Shown here piece after piece: positions 7,547-16,500 of a stretch of DNA of 64,000 bases (positions are counted from its first letter, which is position 1; every line of letters begins with the position of its first letter). The notes beneath the pieces are model-generated. The model had not been told where the DNA came from. It was given only the letters and a program-made list of their open reading frames with translations, and did not search any database. Made by a program: the position numbers and the translations under genes. The stretch comes from Anatilimnocola aggregata (GTDB lineage Bacteria > Planctomycetota > Planctomycetia > Pirellulales > Pirellulaceae): positions 5,394,001-5,458,000 of the forward strand of contig NZ_CP036274.1 in the NCBI RefSeq assembly GCF_007747655.1, given 5' to 3'.

Positions 7547-10498
7547 ATGCGACGGACTCTCCACTTTCCTCGAATCCTTCTCAGTCTCCTCGGCGGCACG
7601 CTGCTGTTCGTCACGATGGGACTCATCGTGCGTGCGGCAGAGGTGACGCAGCAGGCACAACTCACTCAATTCACCAATTCGATTGGTCCAGTTCTGGCGG
7701 CCAAGTGTGTCTCCTGTCATCGCGCCGATAATCTCAAGGGGAATTTTGATCTGACGACGCGCGAGGGAATGCTGCGCGGCGGTGATAGTGGACCAGCTTT
7801 GATTCCGGGCAAGCCCACGGACAGTCCGCTTTACGCGCGCTCGATTCCCGCGAATGGCCAGCCACCTGAAATGCCCGAGAAAGGGGAAACGCTCACCGAG
7901 AAAGAAGCCATTGCTCTCAAGGAATGGATCGCTGCTGGTGCGGCCTGGCCCGAAAAGTTGGTGCTCAAGGAAAAGGCCAAGGCCGACGGCAGCTTCTGGT
8001 CGTTTCAGCCCATCGCTAAGGTCTCGCCACCGGAAGTACTGAATTCTTCGCCTGCGTGGCGTGTTAATCCGATCGATGCGTTCCTTGCTCACAAGCTCCA
8101 GGAACGCGGTCTCACGCCGAACAAGCCAGCCGATGCGCGCACTTTCATTCGCCGCGCGACGTTCGATCTGCTCGGACTACCGCCGACTCCCGCGGAAGTT
8201 ACTTCATTCGCACGAGAATGTGCCGAAACTGCAGCAAATCCGCAGGGCGGCCTGCCCGATGCCGCGGTCGAGCGCCTCATCGACCGCTTGCTTGCGCGGC
8301 TGCAATATGGCGAGCGTTGGGGGCGACATTGGCTCGACGTCATTCGCTTTGGCGAGAGTCGCGGCTATGAGCGCAACGAGATCATCACCAACCTTTGGCC
8401 GTTTCGCGATTACATCATTCGTTCGTTCAACGAAGATAAACCGTTCGACCGCCTGATACTGGAGCATCTGGCCGGTGATGTCATTGGCAAGGACCAGCCT
8501 GAGGTCGAAATCGGCTCAGCCTTTTTGGTAGCTGGTCCCTACGACGATGTTGGCAATCAAGATGCAGTGCAGGCGGCTCAGATTCGTGCCGATCAAATGG
8601 ACGAGATGATTCGTGCCACTTCCGAAGCCTTCCTGGGTCTTTCCGTTGGCTGTGCCCGCTGCCACGATCATAAATTCGATCCGCTCAAGGCGAAGGACTA
8701 TTACGCTCTGTATGCTACCTTTGCCGGCACGGTGCATGGTCCGCGCGAAGTGGCCTCTGCTTCGGCGCGGCAAGAGCGAGTCACCAAACTGCAGCCGTTG
8801 CAAACGGAAAGAACGAAGCTGGTCGCCGAGCGCAACACCCATCAGCAAGCCTTGTCAGCCCGAGCGAAGCAAAGCGAAGCCGAGGCTGCCAAGATGTGGA
8901 CGCGCCCACGCCTCAGTCGCTACGGCACGGAAGAACGGTTCGACGCGACAGACGCGAAGTTCATCCGCCTGACCGTGGAGGGAACTGACAGCAAAGACGG
9001 CAAACCTGCGCAATTCCGGCTCGATGAGTTTGAAGTCTGGACCGATGAACCAACTCCGCGCAACGTGGCCCTTTCAACCGCTGGTGCAACCGCTACCGGC
9101 CCCTCGCGCGATGCGAAGGACTTCGCCGGTGCCTATAGCGCCGCCTTGGTGAACGATGGCAAGTTCGGCGAACGTTGGTTCGCTGCTGGCGAGCAGTTGG
9201 TAATTGCACTATCGAAAGCAGAGCGAGTCAATCGCGTCTTCTTTTCCAGCGATCGAACACGCGCACTGGGCGAAGATCATCCGCTGACGGTATTCGTCGG
9301 GGACTATCGAATCGAGACTTCGGCCGACGGCAAAGAATGGACACAAGTTGCCAGCAGCGACGATCGCGCACCGCCAACCGACTTGCGCAAGCAGGCGCGG
9401 CTGATGAAGCTGGTCACTACCGCAGAGGATGTGGCTCAAACCGCAAAGTTTAACGCCGATCTCGCCGCACTCGATACCGAGATCGCCAAGTATCCCCCGC
9501 TCCCTGTCTGGTGGATCGGCACTCACAAGGCCATCAATGCTCCACAGCATGTGTTTGTCGGCGGTAATCCACAGCGCAAAGGAGATGAAGTACTTCCCGC
9601 CAGTCTCGAGGTACTCGCGCAACTCCCCTCTGCCTATCAACTCGATGCCAAGCAAGACGAAGGTACTCGTCGACTTGCCTTGGCCAAGTGGCTAACCGCT
9701 GCTGACAATCCACTCACACCGCGAGTTCTGGCCAATCGAGTTTGGCAGTACCATTTCGGCACCGGGCTCGTCGATACTCCCAGCGACTTCGGTTACTTGG
9801 GAAGTCGGCCCACGCATCCCGAACTGCTCGACTGGCTGGCGACGGAACTGCAACGCACAGGCTGGCAGCTCAAGCCGCTGCATCGACAGATCATGCTCTC
9901 GCAGGCTTATCGCCAAAGTGGCGAGTGGCACGCCGCTGCAGCGGAAGTCGATGCCGATAGCAGACTCCTCTGGCGATTTCCGCCACGTCGGCTCACGGCA
10001 GAGGAAATCCGCGATACGTTGCTGCACTTCGCTGGCAAGCTTGATTTGACGATGGGGGGCCCGGGTTTCCGCCTCTACGAATATCAGCAGGACAATGTTG
10101 CCACCTATGTCCCGCTCGATGTGTACGGCCCCGAAACTTATCGACGCACCATCTATCATCACAACGCCCGTGCCGCGCGCGTCGACTTGCTTACCGATTT
10201 CGATTGCCCCGATCCGGCCTTTGCCGAAGCGCGCCGGGCGAGCACCACGACTCCGCTGCAAGCCCTCACCTTGATGAATCACAGTTTTTCGAACGAGATG
10301 ACTCGGCTGCTCGCTGAACGTCTGCAAAAAGATTCACCTCCCGTCGCCAGTCAGGTGAATCAGGCGTTTGAACTGGCCTACGCTCGCGGCCCGAGTGAGC
10401 GAGAACGAACGGCCGGCATCAAACTTATTGAAGCCCACGGCCTGCGCGCATTTTGCCGGGCAATTCTGAACTCGAATGAATTGATTCACATTAATTAA
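7547..10498 (+). CDS. Planctomycete cytochrome: PSCyt1 heme site, DUF1549 and DUF1553, with discoidin-like insert
   Basis: The protein has 983 residues with an N-terminal signal or anchor (residues 10-30) and a heme c site CVSCH at about 54-58. The first 130 residues match the Planctomycete cytochrome C domain (GGDSGPALIPGKP, then PPEMPEKGETLT). DUF1549 follows (FDLLGLPPTPAEV, RWGRHWLDVIRF) with a second Cys/His motif CARCHDHKFDP. An insert at about 450-620 resembles an F5/8 type C (discoidin) carbohydrate-binding domain (FRLDEFEVWTDE, YRIETSADGKEWTQV). DUF1553 closes the protein (RPTHPELLDWLA, TTTPLQALTLMN). Such proteins usually sit directly before a DUF1501 gene; here a RAYT element intervenes. 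They are thought to act in redox-linked degradation in the envelope, but the reaction is unknown. Confidence 0.9.
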   Translation: MRRTLHFPRILLSLLGGTLLFVTMGLIVRAAEVTQQAQLTQFTNSIGPVLAAKCVSCHRADNLKGNFDLTTREGMLRGGDSGPALIPGKPTDSPLYARSIPANGQPPEMPEKGETLTEKEAIALKEWIAAGAAWPEKLVLKEKAKADGSFWSFQPIAKVSPPEVLNSSPAWRVNPIDAFLAHKLQERGLTPNKPADARTFIRRATFDLLGLPPTPAEVTSFARECAETAANPQGGLPDAAVERLIDRLLARLQYGERWGRHWLDVIRFGESRGYERNEIITNLWPFRDYIIRSFNEDKPFDRLILEHLAGDVIGKDQPEVEIGSAFLVAGPYDDVGNQDAVQAAQIRADQMDEMIRATSEAFLGLSVGCARCHDHKFDPLKAKDYYALYATFAGTVHGPREVASASARQERVTKLQPLQTERTKLVAERNTHQQALSARAKQSEAEAAKMWTRPRLSRYGTEERFDATDAKFIRLTVEGTDSKDGKPAQFRLDEFEVWTDEPTPRNVALSTAGATATGPSRDAKDFAGAYSAALVNDGKFGERWFAAGEQLVIALSKAERVNRVFFSSDRTRALGEDHPLTVFVGDYRIETSADGKEWTQVASSDDRAPPTDLRKQARLMKLVTTAEDVAQTAKFNADLAALDTEIAKYPPLPVWWIGTHKAINAPQHVFVGGNPQRKGDEVLPASLEVLAQLPSAYQLDAKQDEGTRRLALAKWLTAADNPLTPRVLANRVWQYHFGTGLVDTPSDFGYLGSRPTHPELLDWLATELQRTGWQLKPLHRQIMLSQAYRQSGEWHAAAAEVDADSRLLWRFPPRRLTAEEIRDTLLHFAGKLDLTMGGPGFRLYEYQQDNVATYVPLDVYGPETYRRTIYHHNARAARVDLLTDFDCPDPAFAEARRASTTTPLQALTLMNHSFSNEMTRLLAERLQKDSPPVASQVNQAFELAYARGPSERERTAGIKLIEAHGLRAFCRAILNSNELIHIN

Positions 10499-10577
10499 GT
10501 GGGATAGGCTTCCAGCCTGTCATGTCTATTTGAGCTATAACGCAAAGAAGATATGACAGGCTGAAAGCTTATCCCAC
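10499..10577. repeat. REPIN: two REP copies in inverted orientation upstream of the RAYT gene
   Basis: A 24-bp unit at 10499-10522 (read on the minus strand) recurs at 10554-10577 on the plus strand with two mismatches. Each unit starts TGACAGGCTG or its equivalent, ends in TATCCCAC and carries a short hairpin (AGGCT, 3-nt loop, AGCCT; the second copy has a G-T wobble). Two inverted REPs separated by about 31 bp form a REPIN, the mobile unit acted on by RAYT proteins. The first copy begins at the base right after the stop codon of the upstream gene. A third copy lies at 11358-11381. Confidence 0.88.
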
Positions 10578-10594
10578 GAGAGAAAGAACCCCTG

Positions 10595-11293
10595 ATGCAC
10601 GACGGACTTTTTCGACGGCGACATTTGCCGCACTGGGATGTGGACGGAAAGCCGATCTTTATCACTGCTTGTCTCGAAGGAAGCATCTCAGCTTCTGGCC
10701 TAACGCAGATCGAGCGGTACAGAACCGAACTTGAAGCACGGCCATGCCCAGAAGAAATGTCGCCCACCGAATGGAAGCATTACAAACTCAAACTTCTATT
10801 TGTGCTCATTGATGACCTACTCGACAACCACAGCGCAGCAAGGCATCTGGCAGACGATCGCCAAGCACAAATCGTACAGAACGCATTTTTGCACTTTGCC
10901 AACATTCGCTACGCGTTGCTGGCGTTCGTGGTTATGCCCAGCCATCATCACTGGCTGTTCTGGCCAGATGAAAAGTGGTCGCTTTCCGCAGTTGAACAAA
11001 CTCGGAAGAATGGATCGCCGCGCACACCAAGAGAAATCATTTCACACAGCATCCAGAGTTATACAGCTACGATGTGCAATCGGGTTCGTGGAGCTACCGG
11101 ACCCTATTGGCAAACGGAAACGTTCGATCATTGGGTGCGCGACGAATCTGAGATGTTTCGAATCATCAGTTACATTGAGCAAAACCCGGTCAAGGCGGGG
11201 CTGACGAAACGGCCAGAGGATTGGAAATGGTCGTCGTTCCGTTTGCGAGCACAAGCGGGGCTGAGGCCAGGCGATCCTATTTTGAATCCGTAA
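10595..11293 (+). CDS. REP-associated tyrosine transposase (RAYT, Y1/HUH family)
   Basis: The protein has 232 residues. The HUH metal-binding motif is seen in VVMPSHHHWLF (His117-119). The catalytic tyrosine is expected in ISYIEQNPVKAGL (Tyr193), and the family signature YWQTETFDHWVRDESE precedes it, so the catalytic elements appear intact. RAYTs are single-strand nucleases that mobilise REP sequences, and the gene is flanked by REPs on both sides. It interrupts the usual direct adjacency of a DUF1549 gene and its DUF1501 partner. It shares the orientation of the operon, so transcription may continue through it. Confidence 0.93.
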   Translation: MHDGLFRRRHLPHWDVDGKPIFITACLEGSISASGLTQIERYRTELEARPCPEEMSPTEWKHYKLKLLFVLIDDLLDNHSAARHLADDRQAQIVQNAFLHFANIRYALLAFVVMPSHHHWLFWPDEKWSLSAVEQTRKNGSPRTPREIISHSIQSYTATMCNRVRGATGPYWQTETFDHWVRDESEMFRIISYIEQNPVKAGLTKRPEDWKWSSFRLRAQAGLRPGDPILNP

Positions 11294-11336
11294 AGGGATT
11301 GGACTGTTGCTTACCTACATTCAAAACGCTTTCTCC

Positions 11337-12812
11337 ATGAAGAACGAAATGCAAATTAGACAGGCTAGAAGCCTATCCCACGAACGTCGCTCGTTTCTGA
11401 GCGGATCGTTTGCAGCGCTGGCGGGAATGGGGCTAATCGATTTGATGCAGCGGGACGGCCTGACGGCTGAAGCGACCACGAGAGGGGCGAAGAACTGGCA
11501 ACCGGGACTCGGCCAGACTCATTTCCCTGCCAAGGCCAAACGAGTGCTGCAGATCTTCTGTCCCGGTGCGGCGTCACAAGTAGACCTATGGGACTTCAAG
11601 CCGGAACTCTTCAAGCGCAGCGGGCAGCCGTTGCCGGGCGAAGAGAACCTGGTTTCGTTCCAGGGAAAGAACGGCAACCTCATGGCGCCGCCGTGGGAGT
11701 TCGCGCCCTGCGGCGAAAGTGGCAAGCGGATTTCATCATTGCTGCCCCACATGGCCGAGCACGTCGACGACATAGCCTTCATTCACTCGATGACATCGAA
11801 GACGAACACGCATGGGCCGGGCTGCGTGCTGATGAATACGGGGCATGCGCAGGAAGGCTTTCCCAGCGCCGGTGCCTGGCTGGGCTATGCCCTCGGCAGT
11901 GCCAATGACAACCTCCCCACGTATGTTGCGCTTCCGGACCTGCGCGGCGAGCCACCAAACGGCAAAGCGAATTGGAGCAATGGTTTTCTCCCGGCCAAGC
12001 ATCAGGCGATGGTGATGGCCGCGCATCTGGCCATTCGCAATCTAGAGCGACCGAAGGATATCAGTGCTGCGGAAGAAGCAGCAGCGCGCGACTATCTCAA
12101 GTTGCTCAACGAGCAGCACATTGCCGCCAATCCGGGCGATAGTTCTCTCAACGCCCGCATGGCTGCCTATGAGTTGGCGGCGCGGATGCAAGTATCCGCG
12201 CCAGAAGTCGCGGACCTAAGCTCCGAGACGGAACAAACCCACAAGCTCTATGGCACCGATAGCAGCAACAAACTGCTCGCAGCCTATGCGCGCAATTGCT
12301 TGCTCGCCCGCCGATTGCTCGCGCGCGGAGTGCGGTTCGTGAATCTCTACTGTGCCTCGCGCGCTAGCGGCGTTGACGGACTATTGAACTGGGATGCCCA
12401 CCGCACGCTCAAGCCCGACTACGAACGGCATTGTCCGGTTTTCGATCAGCCGACAGCAGCGCTCCTTACCGATCTCAAACGAAGTGGCATGCTGGAAGAA
12501 ACGCTCGTGCTGTGGACGACCGAGTTCGGCCGCATGCCCACCCATCAGGCCAATACCACCGGCCGCGATCATAATCCCGATGCCTTCACGGTCTGGATGA
12601 TGGGAGCTGGTGTGAAAGGTGGCGTCAGCTACGGTGCGACCGACGAGTTCGGTCGCCGCAGTGTCGAGAAGGTGACGAACGTCTGGGAGTTCTATGCCAC
12701 GGTGCTCCACCTGCTCGGCATGGACTTCGACAAGCTCAGTTGGTACCACAACGGCTTCGATCGCAAACTGACCGACGTCCATGGTCGCGTCTTGCGCGAA
12801 GTCTTGGCGTAA
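11337..12812 (+). CDS. DUF1501 family protein (sulfatase-like fold), Tat-exported
   Basis: The protein has about 491 residues from the ATG at 11337; an in-frame TTG lies further upstream and a second ATG at 11349. A twin-arginine leader is present (ERRSFLSGSFAALAGMGL). The body matches DUF1501: FPAKAKRVLQIFCPGAASQVDLWDFKP, HGPGCVLMNTGH, LVLWTTEFGRMP and GRDHNPDAFTVW, close to the alkaline phosphatase/sulfatase superfamily. It is the partner of the DUF1549 cytochrome upstream. Codons 8-15 (RQARSLSH) are encoded exactly by the third REP copy, so its leader was probably reshaped by the RAYT element. It lies 24 bp before the sigma factor. Confidence 0.9.
   Translation: MKNEMQIRQARSLSHERRSFLSGSFAALAGMGLIDLMQRDGLTAEATTRGAKNWQPGLGQTHFPAKAKRVLQIFCPGAASQVDLWDFKPELFKRSGQPLPGEENLVSFQGKNGNLMAPPWEFAPCGESGKRISSLLPHMAEHVDDIAFIHSMTSKTNTHGPGCVLMNTGHAQEGFPSAGAWLGYALGSANDNLPTYVALPDLRGEPPNGKANWSNGFLPAKHQAMVMAAHLAIRNLERPKDISAAEEAAARDYLKLLNEQHIAANPGDSSLNARMAAYELAARMQVSAPEVADLSSETEQTHKLYGTDSSNKLLAAYARNCLLARRLLARGVRFVNLYCASRASGVDGLLNWDAHRTLKPDYERHCPVFDQPTAALLTDLKRSGMLEETLVLWTTEFGRMPTHQANTTGRDHNPDAFTVWMMGAGVKGGVSYGATDEFGRRSVEKVTNVWEFYATVLHLLGMDFDKLSWYHNGFDRKLTDVHGRVLREVLA
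11358..11381 (+). repeat. Third REP copy, inside the DUF1501 coding sequence
   Basis: These 24 bases differ at only a few positions from the two REPs at 10499-10577 and keep the hairpin (AGGCT, AGA loop, AGCCT). They lie in frame as eight codons of the Tat leader of the DUF1501 gene. With the REPIN they bracket the RAYT gene. Confidence 0.88.
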
Positions 12813-12836
12813 TGACGCTGAAAGAAGGATGAACCT

Positions 12837-13457
12837 GTGAACGAATCGCACGAACATTCGGTCTCGCTCTGGATCGCCAAGCTCAAGGAAGGCGATCAGG
12901 CAGCCGCGGGGCCACTTTGGAATCGCTACTTCGAACGACTGGTCGGCGTGGCTGGACGCAGAATGGGCTCTGCCTCGCGCCGCGTCGCCGACGAAGAAGA
13001 CGTCGCGGTTAGCGTGTTCGATAGCTTGTGTCGCGGTGCTGCAGCCGGCAATTTTCAGCAATTGTCCGATCGAGACGATCTTTGGAAACTGCTCGTGGCA
13101 ATTGCCGGGCAAAAAGCCGTCGATCAAATTCGCCGGCAGATGAGCCAGAAACGCGGCGGCGGGGAAGTCCGGGGCGATTCCATCTTTGCCCATCCCTCGG
13201 ACGATGGTCCGCAGGGTTTCGAGCAATTTCTCTCCGCCACTCCAACGCCAGAATTTTTGGCCGTGATCGACGAACAACAGACTCGGCTCTTCAGCCTGCT
13301 GCGCGACGATGTCCAGCGCGATATTGCTACGTTGCGTTTAGAAGGTTTCGCCAATGAGGAAATCGCCGAGAAACTGGGGATATCGATTCGCACCGTGGAA
13401 CGCAAATTCTCGCTGATTCGCGATGCCTGGGGCAAAGAACTGACTGCTGCGGGATGA
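12837..13457 (+). CDS. ECF-family RNA polymerase sigma factor
   Basis: The protein has 206 residues and a GTG start at 12837, about 8 nt after an AAGGA ribosome-binding site. The sigma-2 region spans roughly residues 20-100 (GPLWNRYFERLVGVAGRRM, then DEEDVAVSVFDSL). The sigma-4 helix-turn-helix is at about 155-200 (DIATLRLEGFANEEIAEKL, then SIRTVERKFSLIRD). This fits the Sigma70_ECF type that is abundant in planctomycetes and often encoded beside a Ser/Thr kinase. The gene lies 24 bp after the DUF1501 gene and 126 bp before the kinase. The kinase probably controls sigma activity by phosphorylation in place of a conventional anti-sigma factor; that is known for related pairs and inferred here. 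Confidence 0.93.
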   Translation: MNESHEHSVSLWIAKLKEGDQAAAGPLWNRYFERLVGVAGRRMGSASRRVADEEDVAVSVFDSLCRGAAAGNFQQLSDRDDLWKLLVAIAGQKAVDQIRRQMSQKRGGGEVRGDSIFAHPSDDGPQGFEQFLSATPTPEFLAVIDEQQTRLFSLLRDDVQRDIATLRLEGFANEEIAEKLGISIRTVERKFSLIRDAWGKELTAAG

Positions 13458-13490
13458 TGCACGTCCTTTCAAAGCGCACCAGCAAACAAC

Positions 13491-13519
13491 TTGCGTGGGA
13501 CGCGCGCTGGCTCGATAAT
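13491..13519 (+). promoter_or_regulatory. Possible sigma-70-type promoter for the kinase gene
   Basis: TTGCGT at 13491-13496, a 17-bp spacer and GATAAT at 13514-13519 lie about 65 bp upstream of the kinase start at 13584. The -10 box matches 5 of 6 consensus bases and stands out in GC-rich DNA; the -35 box matches only 3. It would allow kinase expression independent of the upstream operon. Confidence 0.35.
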
Positions 13520-13583
13520 CCAGCGGAACTCGTTCCTGCCACAATTCCCGCGCACGAGTTGCGCGCTCGCGAGTCATTGTTTC

Positions 13584-16500
13584 ATGGCCGACCTGCAAAC
13601 CCTCTTGCGCTGGAACCTCGATGAACGTTGCGACCACTTCGAATCGGAATGGAAGTCGGGCCAGCGCCCCAGCTTGAGCGAATACCTGGCAGGGTGGAAC
13701 GAGTCCGGCGCGGATCAACTCTTTCGGCATCTTTTGGAATTGGAGGTCGATTATCGTGAGCGCGCGGGCGAAACAGTCGTCGGTGCCGATTATCACCCCC
13801 ACTTTCCCAACTTCCAAACCATCATCGACGAAGTCATTGCCGGCCCTTCGGTCACCAAGACCTACGCCAAGAGGCAAGCCGACACGCGCCCGCGAGCGAC
13901 GGCCCCGACTGCTGAAACACCTGCCAGTTTAGGTGGCTACGAACTGCTCGAACTGTTGGGCCAAGGTGGCATGGGGGTCGTCTACAAAGCCCGGCAAATC
14001 AGTTTGAACCGGCTCGTCGCTTTGAAAATGATTCGCTCCGGCGAATTGGCCGACAATGAAGAGCTGCGGCGCTTTCGGGCAGAAGCAGAAGCAGCAGCCA
14101 AGTTGGAACATGCCGGCATTGTACCAGTGTTTGAAGTTGGCGAAGATCGCGGCCGGCTGTTTTTTTCGATGGGGCTCGTCGAAGGTGGTAGTCTCGACGG
14201 CCTGCTCGCGAATGATCCTCCCGATATCGACCACGCAGTGCGATTGCTTGAGCAAACAGCCCGGGCCGTGGGCTATGCGCACGAGCGTGGCATCATTCAC
14301 CGCGACTTGAAGCCCGCCAACATTCTGATCGATCGCGCCGGTGCGCCGCGCATTACCGACTTTGGTCTCGCAAAGTCGTTGCATGCCGACCAAGAATTGA
14401 CAACGACCGGACAAGTATTGGGAACCCCCAGCTACATGCCGCCCGAACAGGCGCGCGGCGAAGCCAGTGCCATTTGTCCGGCGAGCGATGTCTACTCGCT
14501 GGGGGCCGTGTTGTATCGCACGTTGGCTGGCCGCACACCGTTTCAGGCCGCTACGCTCGTCGACATGCTGCACGAAGTGGTGAATGCCGAGCCGGTGGCT
14601 CCGAGTCGCCTGGTCCGCGGCATTTCGCCCGACCTCGATACGATCTGTCTCAAGTGCCTGGAGAAAGCGCCGGCCCGCCGCTATACGTCTGCCAACGATT
14701 TCGCCGATGAACTGGCGCGCTACCTGCGCCGTGAGCCGATTCTCGCCCGACCCATTTCCCGACTCGAACGAGGCCGTCGCTGGTGTTCGCGCAATCCGGT
14801 CATCGCTTCGCTGCTGGCTGTGGTGGCGGTTTCGCTATTGCTCGGTACAGCCATCTCATCTTACTTTGGCTATGCGGCCACGCTCAGCGCGGCCGCTGCG
14901 CGCACGAGTGCCACCAAAGCACGCGATGCTGAAAAGCTGGCCGAAACTCGGCGGAAAGAACAGGAGCGCGAAGCTGAGCGGGCAAAGGCAGCCACGGCAC
15001 TCGCGCAGGAGCGCGAGCGTGTGAATCGCGAACGGCTCGTCGGTATTTATGTAAATCGCGGCTGGGAAAGTGCTCGCAGTGGCGACCTGGGAGCGGCCTG
15101 GCTCTTCCAAGCTGAAGCATATCGCCTGGATGCTGAAGCGGCAGAAGCCGCCGCGCGCGAAGCTTCAACATCGGACGCTGCCGCATATGAATCAGCCAAG
15201 CTCGAGTATCATCGCATTCGGCTGGGGCAATTGCAGGGGGCGATGAGCCGGGTACCGGTGGTAGTCGCGCATCAGAAGCAAGTCAAAGCGGCCAAGTTTC
15301 TGCCCGGCGACCAGCAATTCGTCACCATCGGTGCCGATGGGATTGCCCAGGTTTGGAACGCGCAAACTGGCGAAGCCATTGGTGCCCCCATGAAGCACAA
15401 CGACGCCGTGGAATGTGTTGCCGTCAGTGGCGACGGTACCATCGTCGCCACAGGTGACGTCACGGGGGTGGCCCGCACCTGGGATGCGGCTACCGGCCTG
15501 CCAATTTCGCCAGAGCTGAAACATAAGGGTTGGGTGCTGGCAGTTGCCATCGACCGCGATGGTAAGAGCCTGCTCACCGGGAGCGGTGGCAATCAGGCTC
15601 GATTATTCGATACTCGTAGTGGCGCGCCGTTGATGGAGCCGCTGATCGAATCGGCCGATGCAGCTGGTCAGGTTCGCCTTGCGGCCTTCAGCGGAGATGG
15701 CAAGCGCTTTTTCACTGCCATCCGGGGTGCGGATGGGCTGCGAGTTCATGAGACGGCGAGCGGCGAGTTGCTGACACCGCCCATCGTTACTGGTGGCGAC
15801 CCCAACACCGCGCAGCTCAGCCCTGACGGCCAGTCGATGCTAATGGGATTTCGCTGGGGCGGGATTCGGTTGTTCGACGTGGTAACTGGCAAGGACCTAT
15901 TTCCGACGATTCAAGTCGTGCCGATTGGCAATGGTCTCGGGCCGATGACCATTGACTTTAAGGACGATGGTTCGCGATTCATTGTGGGCTGCAATAACTT
16001 TGCTCAGGTCTATGTGACCTATACCGGCAAGCCAGAAGGTAGTCCGATCACGCTCACGGCCGACGTCACGCATGTCTCCTATCGCCCCGGCAGTGAAGAA
16101 GTCCTGTTAGCCGATCAAGCAGGCCAGGCCTATACCTACTCGCTGCGCGAACGACGGCCTACATCGGCCGTTTTTCAGCACGGAGGTTCGATCGCGACCG
16201 CAGAGTTCAGCGCCGACGGCAAACAGATTCTGACTGCGAGTCTGGATGGAACCGCGCGGGTGTGGAACCTGAGTTCGCCGCAATTGCCGATCAGTCGCGT
16301 TGCGACACCGGCTTCCATCGTGACGAGCGAGTTGTTCGCTGATGGCGAAACGATCGCACTTGCCTGCAGCCATCAGGTCATGCATTTCTTCGATCTGCCC
16401 ACAAGTAAACTGCTCCCCCAGGAACTCAAGTGCGGGACGGTGGAGTTGCTCGCGGTGCGTCCCGACGGTCAACAGATCATCACGGTGTCTCCCCCTGATC

